Shown one piece after another: positions 24,134 through 32,520 of a stretch of 34,527 nucleotides of DNA. The notes below the pieces were generated by a model. The model was not told the DNA's origin. It did no database searches and saw only the letters and a list, made by a program, of their open reading frames with translations. Within the stretch, counting starts at the first letter, position 1. Each line of letters begins with the position of its first letter. The DNA is taken from NCBI GenBank assembly GCA_000179315.1, contig ADZZ01000346.1:1-34527 (forward strand). Reading direction: 5' to 3'. The DNA is from a delta proteobacterium NaphS2 (GTDB lineage Bacteria > Desulfobacterota > DSM-4660 > Desulfatiglandales > Desulfatiglandaceae). The position numbers were made by a program, and so were the translations under genes.

Positions 24134-27100
24134 TTTAATTCTCCCTTTCCTTTCCGCAATTTCCAACCCTTCCATAAATCATAGACGGCCGGAATGATGA
24201 TCAACGTTAAAACGGTGGAGGATATCAACCCGCCCACCATGGGTGCGGCAATCCGTTTCATCACCTGGCTCCCGGTTTCGGTGCCCCACATGATGGGCAA
24301 TAGGCCGATGAGGGTTGTGGATACGGTCATAAGCTTGGGGCGGACCCGTTCCACCGACCCTTCCAGAATGGCCTCCCGCAACGCCCCTCTCGATGTCATG
24401 GTGCCTTCCCGACCCCTGCGAGCATATGCCTCGTCCAGATAGACCAACATCACCACACCGGTTTCGGCGGCCAGGCCCGCCAGGGCGATAAAGCCCACCA
24501 CCACGGCCACGGACAGGTTGTAATTCAGTAAATAGAGGAGCCACACCCCGCCCACAAGGGCAAAGGGAAGGCTTGCCATGACCAGAAACGCTTCGCTGAA
24601 ACTATGGAAGTGCATGTAAAGCAGAACAAAGATAATCGCTAACGTCAAAGGCACCACCAGATTAAGCCTTTTTCGGGCCTCCTGCATGTACTGGTATTGT
24701 CCGGACCATACCAGGGAATATCCCACCGGCAGCTTTATTTCACTGGAAACCACCGCTTTGGCATTTTTTACATAGGTCCCCACGTCCACCCCTTTCAAAT
24801 CCACAAAGATCCATGCGCTGGGCCTGGAGTTTTCCGTTTTGATGGCGGCCGGGCCCTTGTGAATGGAAATGTGGGCCAGTTGCGCCAGGGGGATGTGGGC
24901 GCCCGTGGGCGCAGTCACCAGGACTCCTTTCAGCATATCGATATTGTCCCGCAGTTCCCGGCTGTAACGAAGATTCACCGGATATCGCTCCAGGCCCTCA
25001 ACCGTATAGGTGAGGTCTTTACCGCCGATGGCCGTGATGATGACATTTTGCACATCCGCCACCGTGAGGCCGTATCGTGCAATCTGATCTCTCCTGATCT
25101 TGAAATCCAGGTAGTTCCCGCCCGTGACCCGTTCCGAGTAGGCGGAGAGGGTCCCCGGAATCCGGCGCACCACCGCTTCTATCTTGGCCCCCAGGTCTGA
25201 AAGGACCTGAAGGTTCGGGCCCATGACCTTGATCCCCACGGGTGTCTTGATGCCGGTGGAGAGCATGTCGATGCGGGTCTTGATGGGCATGGTCCACGCG
25301 TTGGTCACTCCCGGAAAGTTGATGGCCTGATCCAGCTCGGTTGTGAGTTCGTCCATGGTGATATATCGTTTTTCGGGCCAGATAAGGGCGAACGGTTTTT
25401 TGAGCCAGTCCGGCCAGGATGAGAAAAAGCGTTCGACCTTCTTCTTGCTCCATTGATGAAGGATCTTTCCCTGCCGGACTTCGGGCCGGAACCAGGTGAG
25501 CGGCTCTTTCAGCCATCCGGGCCAGGATGAGAAAAAGCGCTTGACGGGGATCTTTTCATACACCACCTTCGGCCAAAGGGTGATGGTGGTTTCGATCATG
25601 GATAGAGGCGCCGGGTCGGTGGCGGTTTCGGCGCGGCCCACCTTCCCAAGGGTATGCTGAACTTCGGGAAAACCCTGGATGATCTTATCCGTCTGCTGCA
25701 AGAGTTCCTTGGCTTTCGTGATGCTGATGCCCGGAAGGGTGGTGGGCATGTATAGGATGCTTCCCTCGTTTAAGGGCGGCATGAATTCGCTGCCCAGACG
25801 GGAGAGCGGAAAATAGGAAATGCCCAACAGCAAGAGGGCCATCAGAACCGTAATTTTGGGCCACTTGAGGACCCGGATGATAATGGGCCGATAGATACGG
25901 ATAAAGAACCGGCTCACCGGATTTTTCGATTCCGGAATGATGCGTTGCGGTACCAGACAGATGAGGGCAAACAGGGAAACGGCCAAGGCCGCAACCAGGG
26001 ACCCGTCCGGAAGTTTAAGCCCCGCCGTTCCACATGCCGTTACCAGAACGGGAGCTCCCGCAGCCGCAAGGATCCAAATGAGAATCCTTCTTTTGCGGGT
26101 CGTTTCGGAAGAAAGGGTCTTTTCCCGGACGAAAAAGGTCATGAGCACCGGAATGATGGTAATGGCCAGCACGGCGGCCGCGGCCATGGCAAAGGTCTTG
26201 GTGTAGGCGAGCGGTTTGAACATCCGTCCGGACTGCTCCGTCAGGCTGAAAACCGGTACGAAGGAGACCGTGATGATGAGAAGGCTGTAAAAGAGCGCGG
26301 ATCCCACCTCTTTGGCCGAATCCAGGATGATGGCCGTGTGGGGTTTTTTTCCGTTGTCACGGACCAGATGTTTGTGGGCGTTTTCCACCAGGACCACCGA
26401 GGCGTCCACCATGACGCCGATGGCGATGGCGATACCGCTCAAGCTCATGATGTTGGCGTTGATCCCCAGGATCTTCATGGCCATGAAGGACATCAGAATG
26501 CCCACGGGCAGGGTGAATACGGCCACGAAGGCGGACCGGAAATGGAGAAGGAAAATGAGGCAGATGAGGGCCACCACCGTCAATTCCTCCACAAGTTTGC
26601 TTTTGAGGGTATGGATGGCGCGGAGGATCAAATCGGCACGATTATAGCCGGCTTCAATCTCCACCCCCGCCGGCAGCCCCCGTTCCAGTTCCTTGAGCCT
26701 CCTTTTGACATTTCGAATGACTTGAAGGGCATTTTCTCCGGAGCGCATGACGACGATGCCCCCCACTGCTTCGCCCCGGCCGTCCCATTCAAGGACGCCG
26801 CGACGAAGTTCCGGTCCGAGATGGATGTCGGCCACTTGTTTGAGCAAGATGGGCGTCCCAGATCCGTCCACTCCCAGGGCAATTTGCCGCAGATCGTTAA
26901 GGGACTGGATGTACCCCAGACCCCGCACCATGAATTCCATTTCCGCCATCTCCAGGAGTCGGCCGCCCACATCCATGTTGGATTTTTGAATGGCGCGTTT
27001 CACCTTTTCGATGGAGAGGTCGAATGCCAGGAGCTTGTTGGGATCCACCTCCACCTGGTACTGTTTTACGAAACCGCCGATGCCGGCCACCTCCGAAACA

Positions 27101-27618
27101 CCGGGAACCGATGCCAGTTCGTAGCGGAGAAACCAGTCCTGTATGCTTCGGAGTTGCTGAAGGTCTTTGGTGCCGGTGGTATCCTTCAATACATATTCGT
27201 AGACCCAGCCCACGCCCGTGGCATCGGGCCCCAGGGTGGGGGTGACGCCTGAGGGCAGTTTCCCTGCCACGAAGTTCAGATATTCCAGAACACGGGACCT
27301 TGCCCAGTAGAGATCGGTGCCGTCTTCGAAGATGATGTATACAAAGGAATAGCCGAAGAAAGAGTATCCCCGCACCACCTTGGCGAAGGGGACGCTCAGC
27401 ATGGCGGTGGTGAGCGGATAGGTGACCTGGTCTTCCACCACCCGGGGGCCCTGACCCGGGTACTCGGTGTATACGATCACCTGCACGTCGGAAAGGTCCG
27501 GAATGGCGTCCACGGGGGTCTTTTCCATGGCGATGACGCCGGCGATAATGATGAATACGGTAGAGAGAACCACCATCATCCGGTTTTGAAGACACCATGT
27601 GATGACCTTGTCAATCAT
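24130..27618 (-). CDS. cusA: Copper/silver RND efflux pump (CusA family, HME-RND)
   Basis: The inner-membrane proton-driven pump of a tripartite metal exporter. The N-terminus (CLQNRMMVVLSTVFIIIAG, then PVDAIPDLSDVQVIVYTEYPG) and the transmembrane proton relay (AIAIGVMVDASVVLVENAH) are classic. Methionines at the positions used by E. coli CusA for Cu(I) appear conserved: in ILYMPTTLPG (about residue 622), LSMIETTITL (about 672) and RIDMLSTGIKTP (about 784). At 1162 residues it is about 115 longer than usual. The extra length comes from about 60 residues near 500-560 holding two hydrophobic helices, and from a duplicated Trp-rich segment near 690-745. The stop overlaps the next start (ATGA), and the gene follows cusB by 3 bases. 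Confidence 0.94.
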   Translation of the reverse strand: MIDKVITWCLQNRMMVVLSTVFIIIAGVIAMEKTPVDAIPDLSDVQVIVYTEYPGQGPRVVEDQVTYPLTTAMLSVPFAKVVRGYSFFGYSFVYIIFEDGTDLYWARSRVLEYLNFVAGKLPSGVTPTLGPDATGVGWVYEYVLKDTTGTKDLQQLRSIQDWFLRYELASVPGVSEVAGIGGFVKQYQVEVDPNKLLAFDLSIEKVKRAIQKSNMDVGGRLLEMAEMEFMVRGLGYIQSLNDLRQIALGVDGSGTPILLKQVADIHLGPELRRGVLEWDGRGEAVGGIVVMRSGENALQVIRNVKRRLKELERGLPAGVEIEAGYNRADLILRAIHTLKSKLVEELTVVALICLIFLLHFRSAFVAVFTLPVGILMSFMAMKILGINANIMSLSGIAIAIGVMVDASVVLVENAHKHLVRDNGKKPHTAIILDSAKEVGSALFYSLLIITVSFVPVFSLTEQSGRMFKPLAYTKTFAMAAAAVLAITIIPVLMTFFVREKTLSSETTRKRRILIWILAAAGAPVLVTACGTAGLKLPDGSLVAALAVSLFALICLVPQRIIPESKNPVSRFFIRIYRPIIIRVLKWPKITVLMALLLLGISYFPLSRLGSEFMPPLNEGSILYMPTTLPGISITKAKELLQQTDKIIQGFPEVQHTLGKVGRAETATDPAPLSMIETTITLWPKVVYEKIPVKRFFSSWPGWLKEPLTWFRPEVRQGKILHQWSKKKVERFFSSWPDWLKKPFALIWPEKRYITMDELTTELDQAINFPGVTNAWTMPIKTRIDMLSTGIKTPVGIKVMGPNLQVLSDLGAKIEAVVRRIPGTLSAYSERVTGGNYLDFKIRRDQIARYGLTVADVQNVIITAIGGKDLTYTVEGLERYPVNLRYSRELRDNIDMLKGVLVTAPTGAHIPLAQLAHISIHKGPAAIKTENSRPSAWIFVDLKGVDVGTYVKNAKAVVSSEIKLPVGYSLVWSGQYQYMQEARKRLNLVVPLTLAIIFVLLYMHFHSFSEAFLVMASLPFALVGGVWLLYLLNYNLSVAVVVGFIALAGLAAETGVVMLVYLDEAYARRGREGTMTSRGALREAILEGSVERVRPKLMTVSTTLIGLLPIMWGTETGSQVMKRIAAPMVGGLISSTVLTLIIIPAVYDLWKGWKLRKGKGELK
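25412..25539 (-). repeat. In-frame duplication within cusA (108-base period)
   Basis: An identical 20-base sequence occurs at 25412-25431 and 25520-25539, exactly 108 bases (36 codons) apart. It encodes RFFSSWP in both copies. At protein level the copies are KRFFSSWPGWLKEPL and ERFFSSWPDWLKKPF, each followed by a Pro-Glu. Flanking bases are similar but diverged, so the duplication is not very recent. Confidence 0.72.
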
Positions 27619-27621
27619 GCC

Positions 27622-28992
27622 CTATTCCATGTCCTCAAAGAAATCCGCTTTGTCTTTCTTTGCCTTTTCTTCGACTTTCAGGTCGATCATCTTTTGCAGC
27701 GCTTCGTTGAGATTGGACTCGGAATCAATCAGAAACTGACCCGAGGTCACCACCGATTCTCCTTCGCTGAGACCTGCGATGACCTGCACTCGGTTACGGG
27801 TCAGCAAAGGGCCCAGAATCACATCGCGGGGGATGAATTTTCCGTCTCCGATGCTCAGGAAAACCAGGCTTCGTTTCCCCGTTCGAATGACCGCTTCCGA
27901 GGGGATCATCAGCCCTTCCCCTTTTAAAACGGTCTTGATGCTCACATTGGCATACATTTGGGGTTTCAGTTCCATTTTGGGATTTTCGAACACGATTCGA
28001 ACCACCAGGTCTCTGGTCTTGGACTGCAGATAGGGGTACAAAAAAGCCACTGTGCCTGTAAAGGTCTTTCCGGGCAGGGAAGGAAGTGTCATTTCCGCCT
28101 TCTGGCCCGTTTCGATGAGATCCAGGTCGTACTCGTAAACATGTGCGTCCACCCAGACCCTTCCGAGATCGGCAATCTGAAAAACCATTCGTCCCGCCTG
28201 AACGTAGGACCCTTCCTCCGCGTTTCTTTTAATGACGTATCCGTTCAGAGGGGAACGGATCATGACGGTCATTTTGATGCGGCCGGAGGCTTTCAGGCCC
28301 TCGATAAATGCTTCGGGAACATCAAAGTAACGGAGTCTGTTTCTGGCTGAATCGAGCAATCTGCCACCTTGCGTTCCCGGTTTTCCCGGGGTTCTCAGGG
28401 CCGCCAGGTATCCCTCCTGGGCCGCCACCAGTTCGGGGGAATAAATTTCAAACAGGGGGTCTCCTTTCTTCACATGTTTGCCGGTAAAATCCACGTAGAT
28501 CTTTTCTATCCAGCCGCTGGTCTTGAGGTTGATCTGGGCCGTGAGCGTTTCATCCGGCGTGACGATGCCGTAGGTGCGAACCATGTGGACGAGGGGGCCT
28601 TTCTTGACCTTGCCGAATCGGACTCCCATGTCCTGCTGGATAACCGGGTCGATTCGGACCTCCCCCGGCCGGGTGGTTTCGCCCGCATAAACGGGGACCA
28701 GGTCCATTCCCATGGCGCTCTTTCCCGGTTTATCGTATATTTCCGTGGGATTCATTGGGGCGCGCCAGTAAAGAATCTTTCCTTTCTTGTTTTCAGGCGA
28801 CGCGGTTTTCTCCTGAAGCTTTTGGGAATGCTTTTTTGAAGGATGCGTTGCTTTTTCAGCGGGTGGCACGGGCACCGTCAAATAGCCGGAGAAATAGGCA
28901 ATGCCGCCTCCCAGGAGAAGGGTGAGAATCACGGTCCCAATAACGATTACCGGGAGTGAGACGGTTATGCTGCCGGATTCATCGGCTTTCAT
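27622..28992 (-). CDS. cusB: Periplasmic adaptor of copper/silver efflux pump (CusB family)
   Basis: The membrane-fusion protein that links CusA to an outer-membrane channel. The 456-residue protein has an N-terminal membrane anchor (about residues 10-36). A heavy-metal-binding segment follows (YWRAPMNP, then DKPGKSAMGMDLVPVY, about 74-102), the Cys-less Met-containing version known in CusB. Lipoyl/beta-barrel parts come next: KTSGWIEKIYVDFTGKHV, IYSPELVAAQEGYL, IRSPLNGYVI, FQIADLGRVWVDAHVYE and IPSEAVIRTG. The C-terminus is Lys/Glu rich. The start overlaps the upstream gene stop as ATGA, and cusA follows after 3 bases. Confidence 0.93.
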   Translation of the reverse strand: MKADESGSITVSLPVIVIGTVILTLLLGGGIAYFSGYLTVPVPPAEKATHPSKKHSQKLQEKTASPENKKGKILYWRAPMNPTEIYDKPGKSAMGMDLVPVYAGETTRPGEVRIDPVIQQDMGVRFGKVKKGPLVHMVRTYGIVTPDETLTAQINLKTSGWIEKIYVDFTGKHVKKGDPLFEIYSPELVAAQEGYLAALRTPGKPGTQGGRLLDSARNRLRYFDVPEAFIEGLKASGRIKMTVMIRSPLNGYVIKRNAEEGSYVQAGRMVFQIADLGRVWVDAHVYEYDLDLIETGQKAEMTLPSLPGKTFTGTVAFLYPYLQSKTRDLVVRIVFENPKMELKPQMYANVSIKTVLKGEGLMIPSEAVIRTGKRSLVFLSIGDGKFIPRDVILGPLLTRNRVQVIAGLSEGESVVTSGQFLIDSESNLNEALQKMIDLKVEEKAKKDKADFFEDME

Positions 28993-30551
28993 GGATGCAC
29001 CTCCTTCTTTTTTGGGGAGAGGGGCGATCCCACCACCATTTCGAGGTCCGCCCAGGCAATGCCCATGTCACTTAGTTTCCGCTCGGCTGAGAGGTTTTGA
29101 TTGAGGTACAAACCGTATGAAGCGATCACGTCCGCAAAGGAGACGTTACCGGCTTCATAGGCCCGGGTGGAGACATCGAGGGCGTCTTTTGCGAGTTTTA
29201 AGACGCTTTTTCGATAGAGGTTTTCGTCGCGTTTCGCCAGGTCCAGACGGTACCAGGCCTCCCGCACCAGAAGGTCGGTTTCGGCCTCCGCATTTTGAAG
29301 CGTCTTTCTAAGGGCGTTTAATCTTTGCCGGGTTTCTCGAATGTAGGCATCTCCAATGCCGTACCACGGCTTGAGCGGCAGGCCCGCCCCCCGGTCCGCG
29401 CGGGTTGAAACCGGAAAATCCGGTTTTTGGGCGCTCGTGCCGACCCGGACCGTCGTTATGTCTTCATAATAAGAGAGCCCCAGGGTGTATTGCGGAAGGA
29501 TTCTCGTTTCAGCCAGTTCAATGAGCCGTTCCATTTTTCCGACCCGGGCGCGCATGCGCTTCAGTTCCTGGCGACGTTGACGGGCCAGTTCATAGAGACC
29601 GTCCAAGGATGGTACCATTTCAGGTGGATTGCGATCTTTCGGACGGCTCAACCGAGCTTCCGGCGGAAGGTCCAAAAGGGCCAGGATGCGGGACTTGACA
29701 TTTCGTTCTTTTTCAATAACCGTCTTCAGATCTTCTTCCAGGATTTCCCTTCGAATGCGGACCTTGATGACATCCTGATAGCTGGTACCGCCGGTTTCGT
29801 ATCGGCTGGCGGCCACCTGCTCCAGGTGCCGATAAAGGTCTAAGACCTCTCGATTAATGCCCTCCGCCTTGACCAGGTACAAAAGATTCCAGTAAGCCTT
29901 TCTCGCATCCGTCACAGCCGTTTTCAGGGTGATTTCCAATTGCTCGAAGGCCTCCCGGACCGATTGCGTGACGATTTCCCCTTTGAGGGACAGGACCCCC
30001 GGAAAGGGAAAGAGCGTCCGCATGGGTTCCTTTCCCTTCATCGGACCCACCTCGGCCATCATTTTCTCGGTGAAGGCCGAGTATTGCCGCAGGATGTCAT
30101 CCAGGGCCATCACCTGGCTGTAGGTATCGATGGCGGCCCGGACACCGTCTTTGGCGGCCTGAATGCGGGGATTTCGGAGAAACACAAGCGTGTCCAGGGT
30201 TTCAAGGGCGAACGGATGGCCGAGGGCTTCGAGGGCCGTTTCGCCGTCGTTTGCGGCGGATTTCAGCGCTTTCAGCAGCTCGGCCGAGGGGATAAAAAAT
30301 GATGTTTCCCTTCGAGGGGACGTAAGCGCCTTCTCCCAAAGGGTTTTCGCTTTTTCGATTTGCTTTTTCTCCCGTTCGAAATCGGTCTTAGCCGGACCTC
30401 CCGGCTTCTCCGATTCTTGGGAGGGCGAAGAGAGGGTGTAGGTCGGCGGCCGGTAATCCTCCAGATCCCGGTTCAATTGGGAATAGTCGGAACATCCCAC
30501 CATGACGACGGCCAGGAACAGTGCCCACGAAAAGGAATATGATTTGATCAT
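28989..30551 (-). CDS. TolC-like outer-membrane factor, lipoprotein type
   Basis: A 520-residue outer-membrane efflux protein. The signal sequence ends in a lipobox (VVMVGC, Cys20), so it is probably lipid-anchored like many OMF lipoproteins. After a Pro/Lys/Glu-rich linker come TolC-type helices: VTDARKAYWNLLYLVKAEG, ASRYETGGTSYQDVIKVR, and near the end LVREAWYRLDLAKRDENLY and STRAYEAGNVSFADVIASY. The two similar halves are the usual OMF repeats. It sits between another outer-membrane factor gene and cusB, with 4-base overlaps on both sides. It may be the actual channel of the pump or a paralogue for a second substrate. Confidence 0.87.
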   Translation of the reverse strand: MIKSYSFSWALFLAVVMVGCSDYSQLNRDLEDYRPPTYTLSSPSQESEKPGGPAKTDFEREKKQIEKAKTLWEKALTSPRRETSFFIPSAELLKALKSAANDGETALEALGHPFALETLDTLVFLRNPRIQAAKDGVRAAIDTYSQVMALDDILRQYSAFTEKMMAEVGPMKGKEPMRTLFPFPGVLSLKGEIVTQSVREAFEQLEITLKTAVTDARKAYWNLLYLVKAEGINREVLDLYRHLEQVAASRYETGGTSYQDVIKVRIRREILEEDLKTVIEKERNVKSRILALLDLPPEARLSRPKDRNPPEMVPSLDGLYELARQRRQELKRMRARVGKMERLIELAETRILPQYTLGLSYYEDITTVRVGTSAQKPDFPVSTRADRGAGLPLKPWYGIGDAYIRETRQRLNALRKTLQNAEAETDLLVREAWYRLDLAKRDENLYRKSVLKLAKDALDVSTRAYEAGNVSFADVIASYGLYLNQNLSAERKLSDMGIAWADLEMVVGSPLSPKKKEVHP

Positions 30552-31879
30552 TTCATTTCCTCCGGGGTTTTTTCCTTGGCTTTGGCGGGCTCCCGTGTGA
30601 TGGTCTGCCCCACGAGCTGCTCCAGGGATGCTAAGACCTTTCCGTAGTCGGCGCTGGCCCTTGCCAGCGCCAGCTGAAAGTTGTAGTAGACGGCCTGGGT
30701 TTCCACGAAATCGGGAAAAGAAGCCTGCCCCTCGCGGTACCAGGTTTCGGCGATCTCCATGGCGTTCATCGCTTGCGGCAGAAGATCGTCGCGGTAGAGG
30801 GTCACCAGGCGCCGTGCATTATTGAGGCGAAAAAAAAGGTCGTGCACGCGGGTATGAATATCGGTTAAGGCGGCTTCCTCTGCCGCCTTGGCCTTTCGAA
30901 TGCCCGCTTGGGCGCGCGCCGTCCGCCCGCTGTTTTTGTCGAACCACAACGGAATGGTGACCCCCACCTGAAAGCCGAAGACGTCCCTGCCCGAATCCTC
31001 GGGTTGAACGGGGATGTCGGGCTGGCCGATGCTGGAGTACGACACCCCCACATTGAAGTCGGGGAGGTTTTCGAAGCGGGCCAGTTCGGCCCTGGCATCG
31101 GCGCGGTCCACAAGCGCACGGGCCATGCGAAGATCTTCCTGATTGGTCTCGGCCAGCCGGTAGAGTCCTTTGAGATCGAAAACCACCGGTTGAAATTTCG
31201 CTTCCAGAAGTTTCCCGATTTTGGCATCGGGCGCACGGTTCAGGATTCCGTTCAACCTTGTTTTTTCGGTCTGCTCCAGTTCCGCCAGCAAAATTTCGTC
31301 ATAGCGGATCTGTCCCAACTGGGATTGAGCCTTGACCATGTCCATCAGGGAGGCCCGGTCCTTGGCATAGGCGGTCTCACCCAACTTCCGCAGGTGTTCC
31401 AGGAGCCGCCGGTTTTGGGCCGCAACGCGAATGGCCGTTCGAATATAGAGGAGTTCGTAAAAAGACCGTCGAACCGATGCCATGACCTCCTTGACGGTCC
31501 TGTCCAGTTTGATGTGCGCCACCCGGGCTTCCGCTTCCACCACTTTGCCCGCCCGGGAAAGTTTCCCTGGAAAGGGGATCCGTTGATTCAGGCTGGCCAT
31601 CCAGTCCTGGGGCCCCAGGCGGGTTTCGATGGGTTCCGGAAAATAGGTGAATCGGAGTTCCGGATCGGGGTATCCCGTTGAGATGCGGTACTGCTCGATG
31701 ATTTCCCGCCAGGCTTCGCGCACCTGGCGGATGCGGGGATTATTCTGGTAGGCGTAGGCGACCAGATCTTGAACCGTGGCCGGATTGTTCAGCCGTGTGT
31801 CAGTTCCTTCGGGAGAGACGGTTCCGACCAGTGTAGCTGCAAAGACAATTACCAGGGCCAGCGAAATGATCCATTTCAT
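30548..31879 (-). CDS. TolC/CusC-like outer-membrane efflux protein
   Basis: A 443-residue outer-membrane factor with an N-terminal signal peptide (MKWIISLALVIVFAATL). I start at ATG 31879 because AAGGA lies upstream; in-frame ATGs exist at 31900 and 31921. OMF features include AYQNNPRIRQVREAWREI, NQRIPFPGKL, a central helix pair (VRRSFYELLYIRTAIRVAAQ), VGVTIPLWFDKNSGR and YREGQASFPDFVETQAVYY. No lipobox Cys is present, in contrast to the next gene. It is the first gene of the coupled unit OMF-OMF-cusB-cusA-ytkA-cyclase. The stop overlaps the next start (ATGA). Confidence 0.89.
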   Translation of the reverse strand: MKWIISLALVIVFAATLVGTVSPEGTDTRLNNPATVQDLVAYAYQNNPRIRQVREAWREIIEQYRISTGYPDPELRFTYFPEPIETRLGPQDWMASLNQRIPFPGKLSRAGKVVEAEARVAHIKLDRTVKEVMASVRRSFYELLYIRTAIRVAAQNRRLLEHLRKLGETAYAKDRASLMDMVKAQSQLGQIRYDEILLAELEQTEKTRLNGILNRAPDAKIGKLLEAKFQPVVFDLKGLYRLAETNQEDLRMARALVDRADARAELARFENLPDFNVGVSYSSIGQPDIPVQPEDSGRDVFGFQVGVTIPLWFDKNSGRTARAQAGIRKAKAAEEAALTDIHTRVHDLFFRLNNARRLVTLYRDDLLPQAMNAMEIAETWYREGQASFPDFVETQAVYYNFQLALARASADYGKVLASLEQLVGQTITREPAKAKEKTPEEMK

Positions 31880-32006
31880 AGACTGTTTCCTTAACGCCAT
31901 GATACAGGCGATTGTTCCCAACGGCTGGCTGACGTCGCGACTGATTCTGTTCCTTGAGGTCCGGAAGCACTCGTTGAACCATTAAATCCAGGACCGATAG
32001 AGACGA

Positions 32007-32070
32007 CAGGTATCCGGGTATTTTTTCCCCGGTAAATGGCGCCATCCGGGTAAAAATAACCCGATACCTG
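32007..32070. repeat. 64-nt imperfect palindrome upstream of the efflux operon
   Basis: The whole 64 bases fold on themselves: CAGGTAT with ATACCTG, CGGGT with ACCCG, ATTTTT with AAAAAT, CCCGG with CCGGG, and a central perfect ATGGCGCCAT (32036-32045). About 28 of 30 positions in the arms match, with small bulges. It lies 29 bases after the YHS gene and about 130 bases before the first efflux gene. No T tract follows on either side, so it is not a classic terminator. Other parts of 31880-32098 show nothing clear. Confidence 0.72.
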
Positions 32071-32098
32071 AAAGGCCCACGGTGCCATTCAAAAGCCC

Positions 32099-32356
32099 TC
32101 AATGACAACACGGAGGGGTGCTGCCACCCGTCGCTTTCTTGACCCTATCTAAATATCGGCCCCACCACCCTTTTCGCTTGGCCGGCCCGGATTTCAGATA
32201 TTTTTCAGGATCGGCCATGAATGCTTTTCTGCATGAATCAGCACAGAAATGGTAGGCGTGGGAATGAAACATAAAAGGTGGCACGTTACCATCCTTGCTG
32301 ACTTTCATCCGGCAGACCGGATCGACATCATAGTCGTCGTTATTTTGCGTATTCAT
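32099..32356 (-). CDS. YHS-domain metal-binding protein
   Basis: An 85-residue soluble protein with no signal peptide. The YHS signature is clear: DPVCRMKVSKDG (Cys and Met), FHSHAYHFCADSCRKAFMADPEKYL (residues about 30-54). Such domains bind copper or similar soft metals and occur in or beside copper ATPases and Cus systems. The basic tail ends in PPCCH, which adds two Cys and one His and could be another ligand set. The ATG follows AGAGG. It precedes the efflux operon on the same strand with 220 bases between, including the large palindrome. A cytoplasmic copper-buffering or delivery role is inferred from the domain and position. Confidence 0.87.
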   Translation of the reverse strand: MNTQNNDDYDVDPVCRMKVSKDGNVPPFMFHSHAYHFCADSCRKAFMADPEKYLKSGPAKRKGWWGRYLDRVKKATGGSTPPCCH

Positions 32357-32431
32357 GTTACACCTCTCAACGAGATAAATGTTTGCACTTCATATCTTAA
32401 CGGATGATGCAAAAATAAGCAGCAGATTTCA

Positions 32432-32460
32432 TGCCAACAAAGCGCTACGTTTTGCCGGCA
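32432..32460. repeat. Inverted repeat between transporter and YHS genes
   Basis: TGCCAACAAA (32432-32441) can pair with TTTGCCGGCA (32451-32460). On the minus-strand RNA this gives a 10-bp stem including two G-U pairs. It could be a weak transcript end for the transporter gene or part of the YHS gene leader. No convincing promoter is visible. Confidence 0.28.
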
Positions 32461-32520
32461 TCAGCTTGTACGATCGAATCCTTCCTCCTCTTAATTGCGG
32501 TTACGGTCCTCGAAAGCGTC

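Noticed and set aside
25945-27252. 435-codon open frame on the plus strand
   Set aside because: It is antisense to cusA, rich in His/Gly/Asp with no domain pattern, and arises from the strong codon bias of cusA.
31800-32111. 103-codon minus-strand open frame across the large palindrome
   Set aside because: It overlaps the start of the outer-membrane factor gene in another frame and the palindrome, with no ribosome-binding site or domain.
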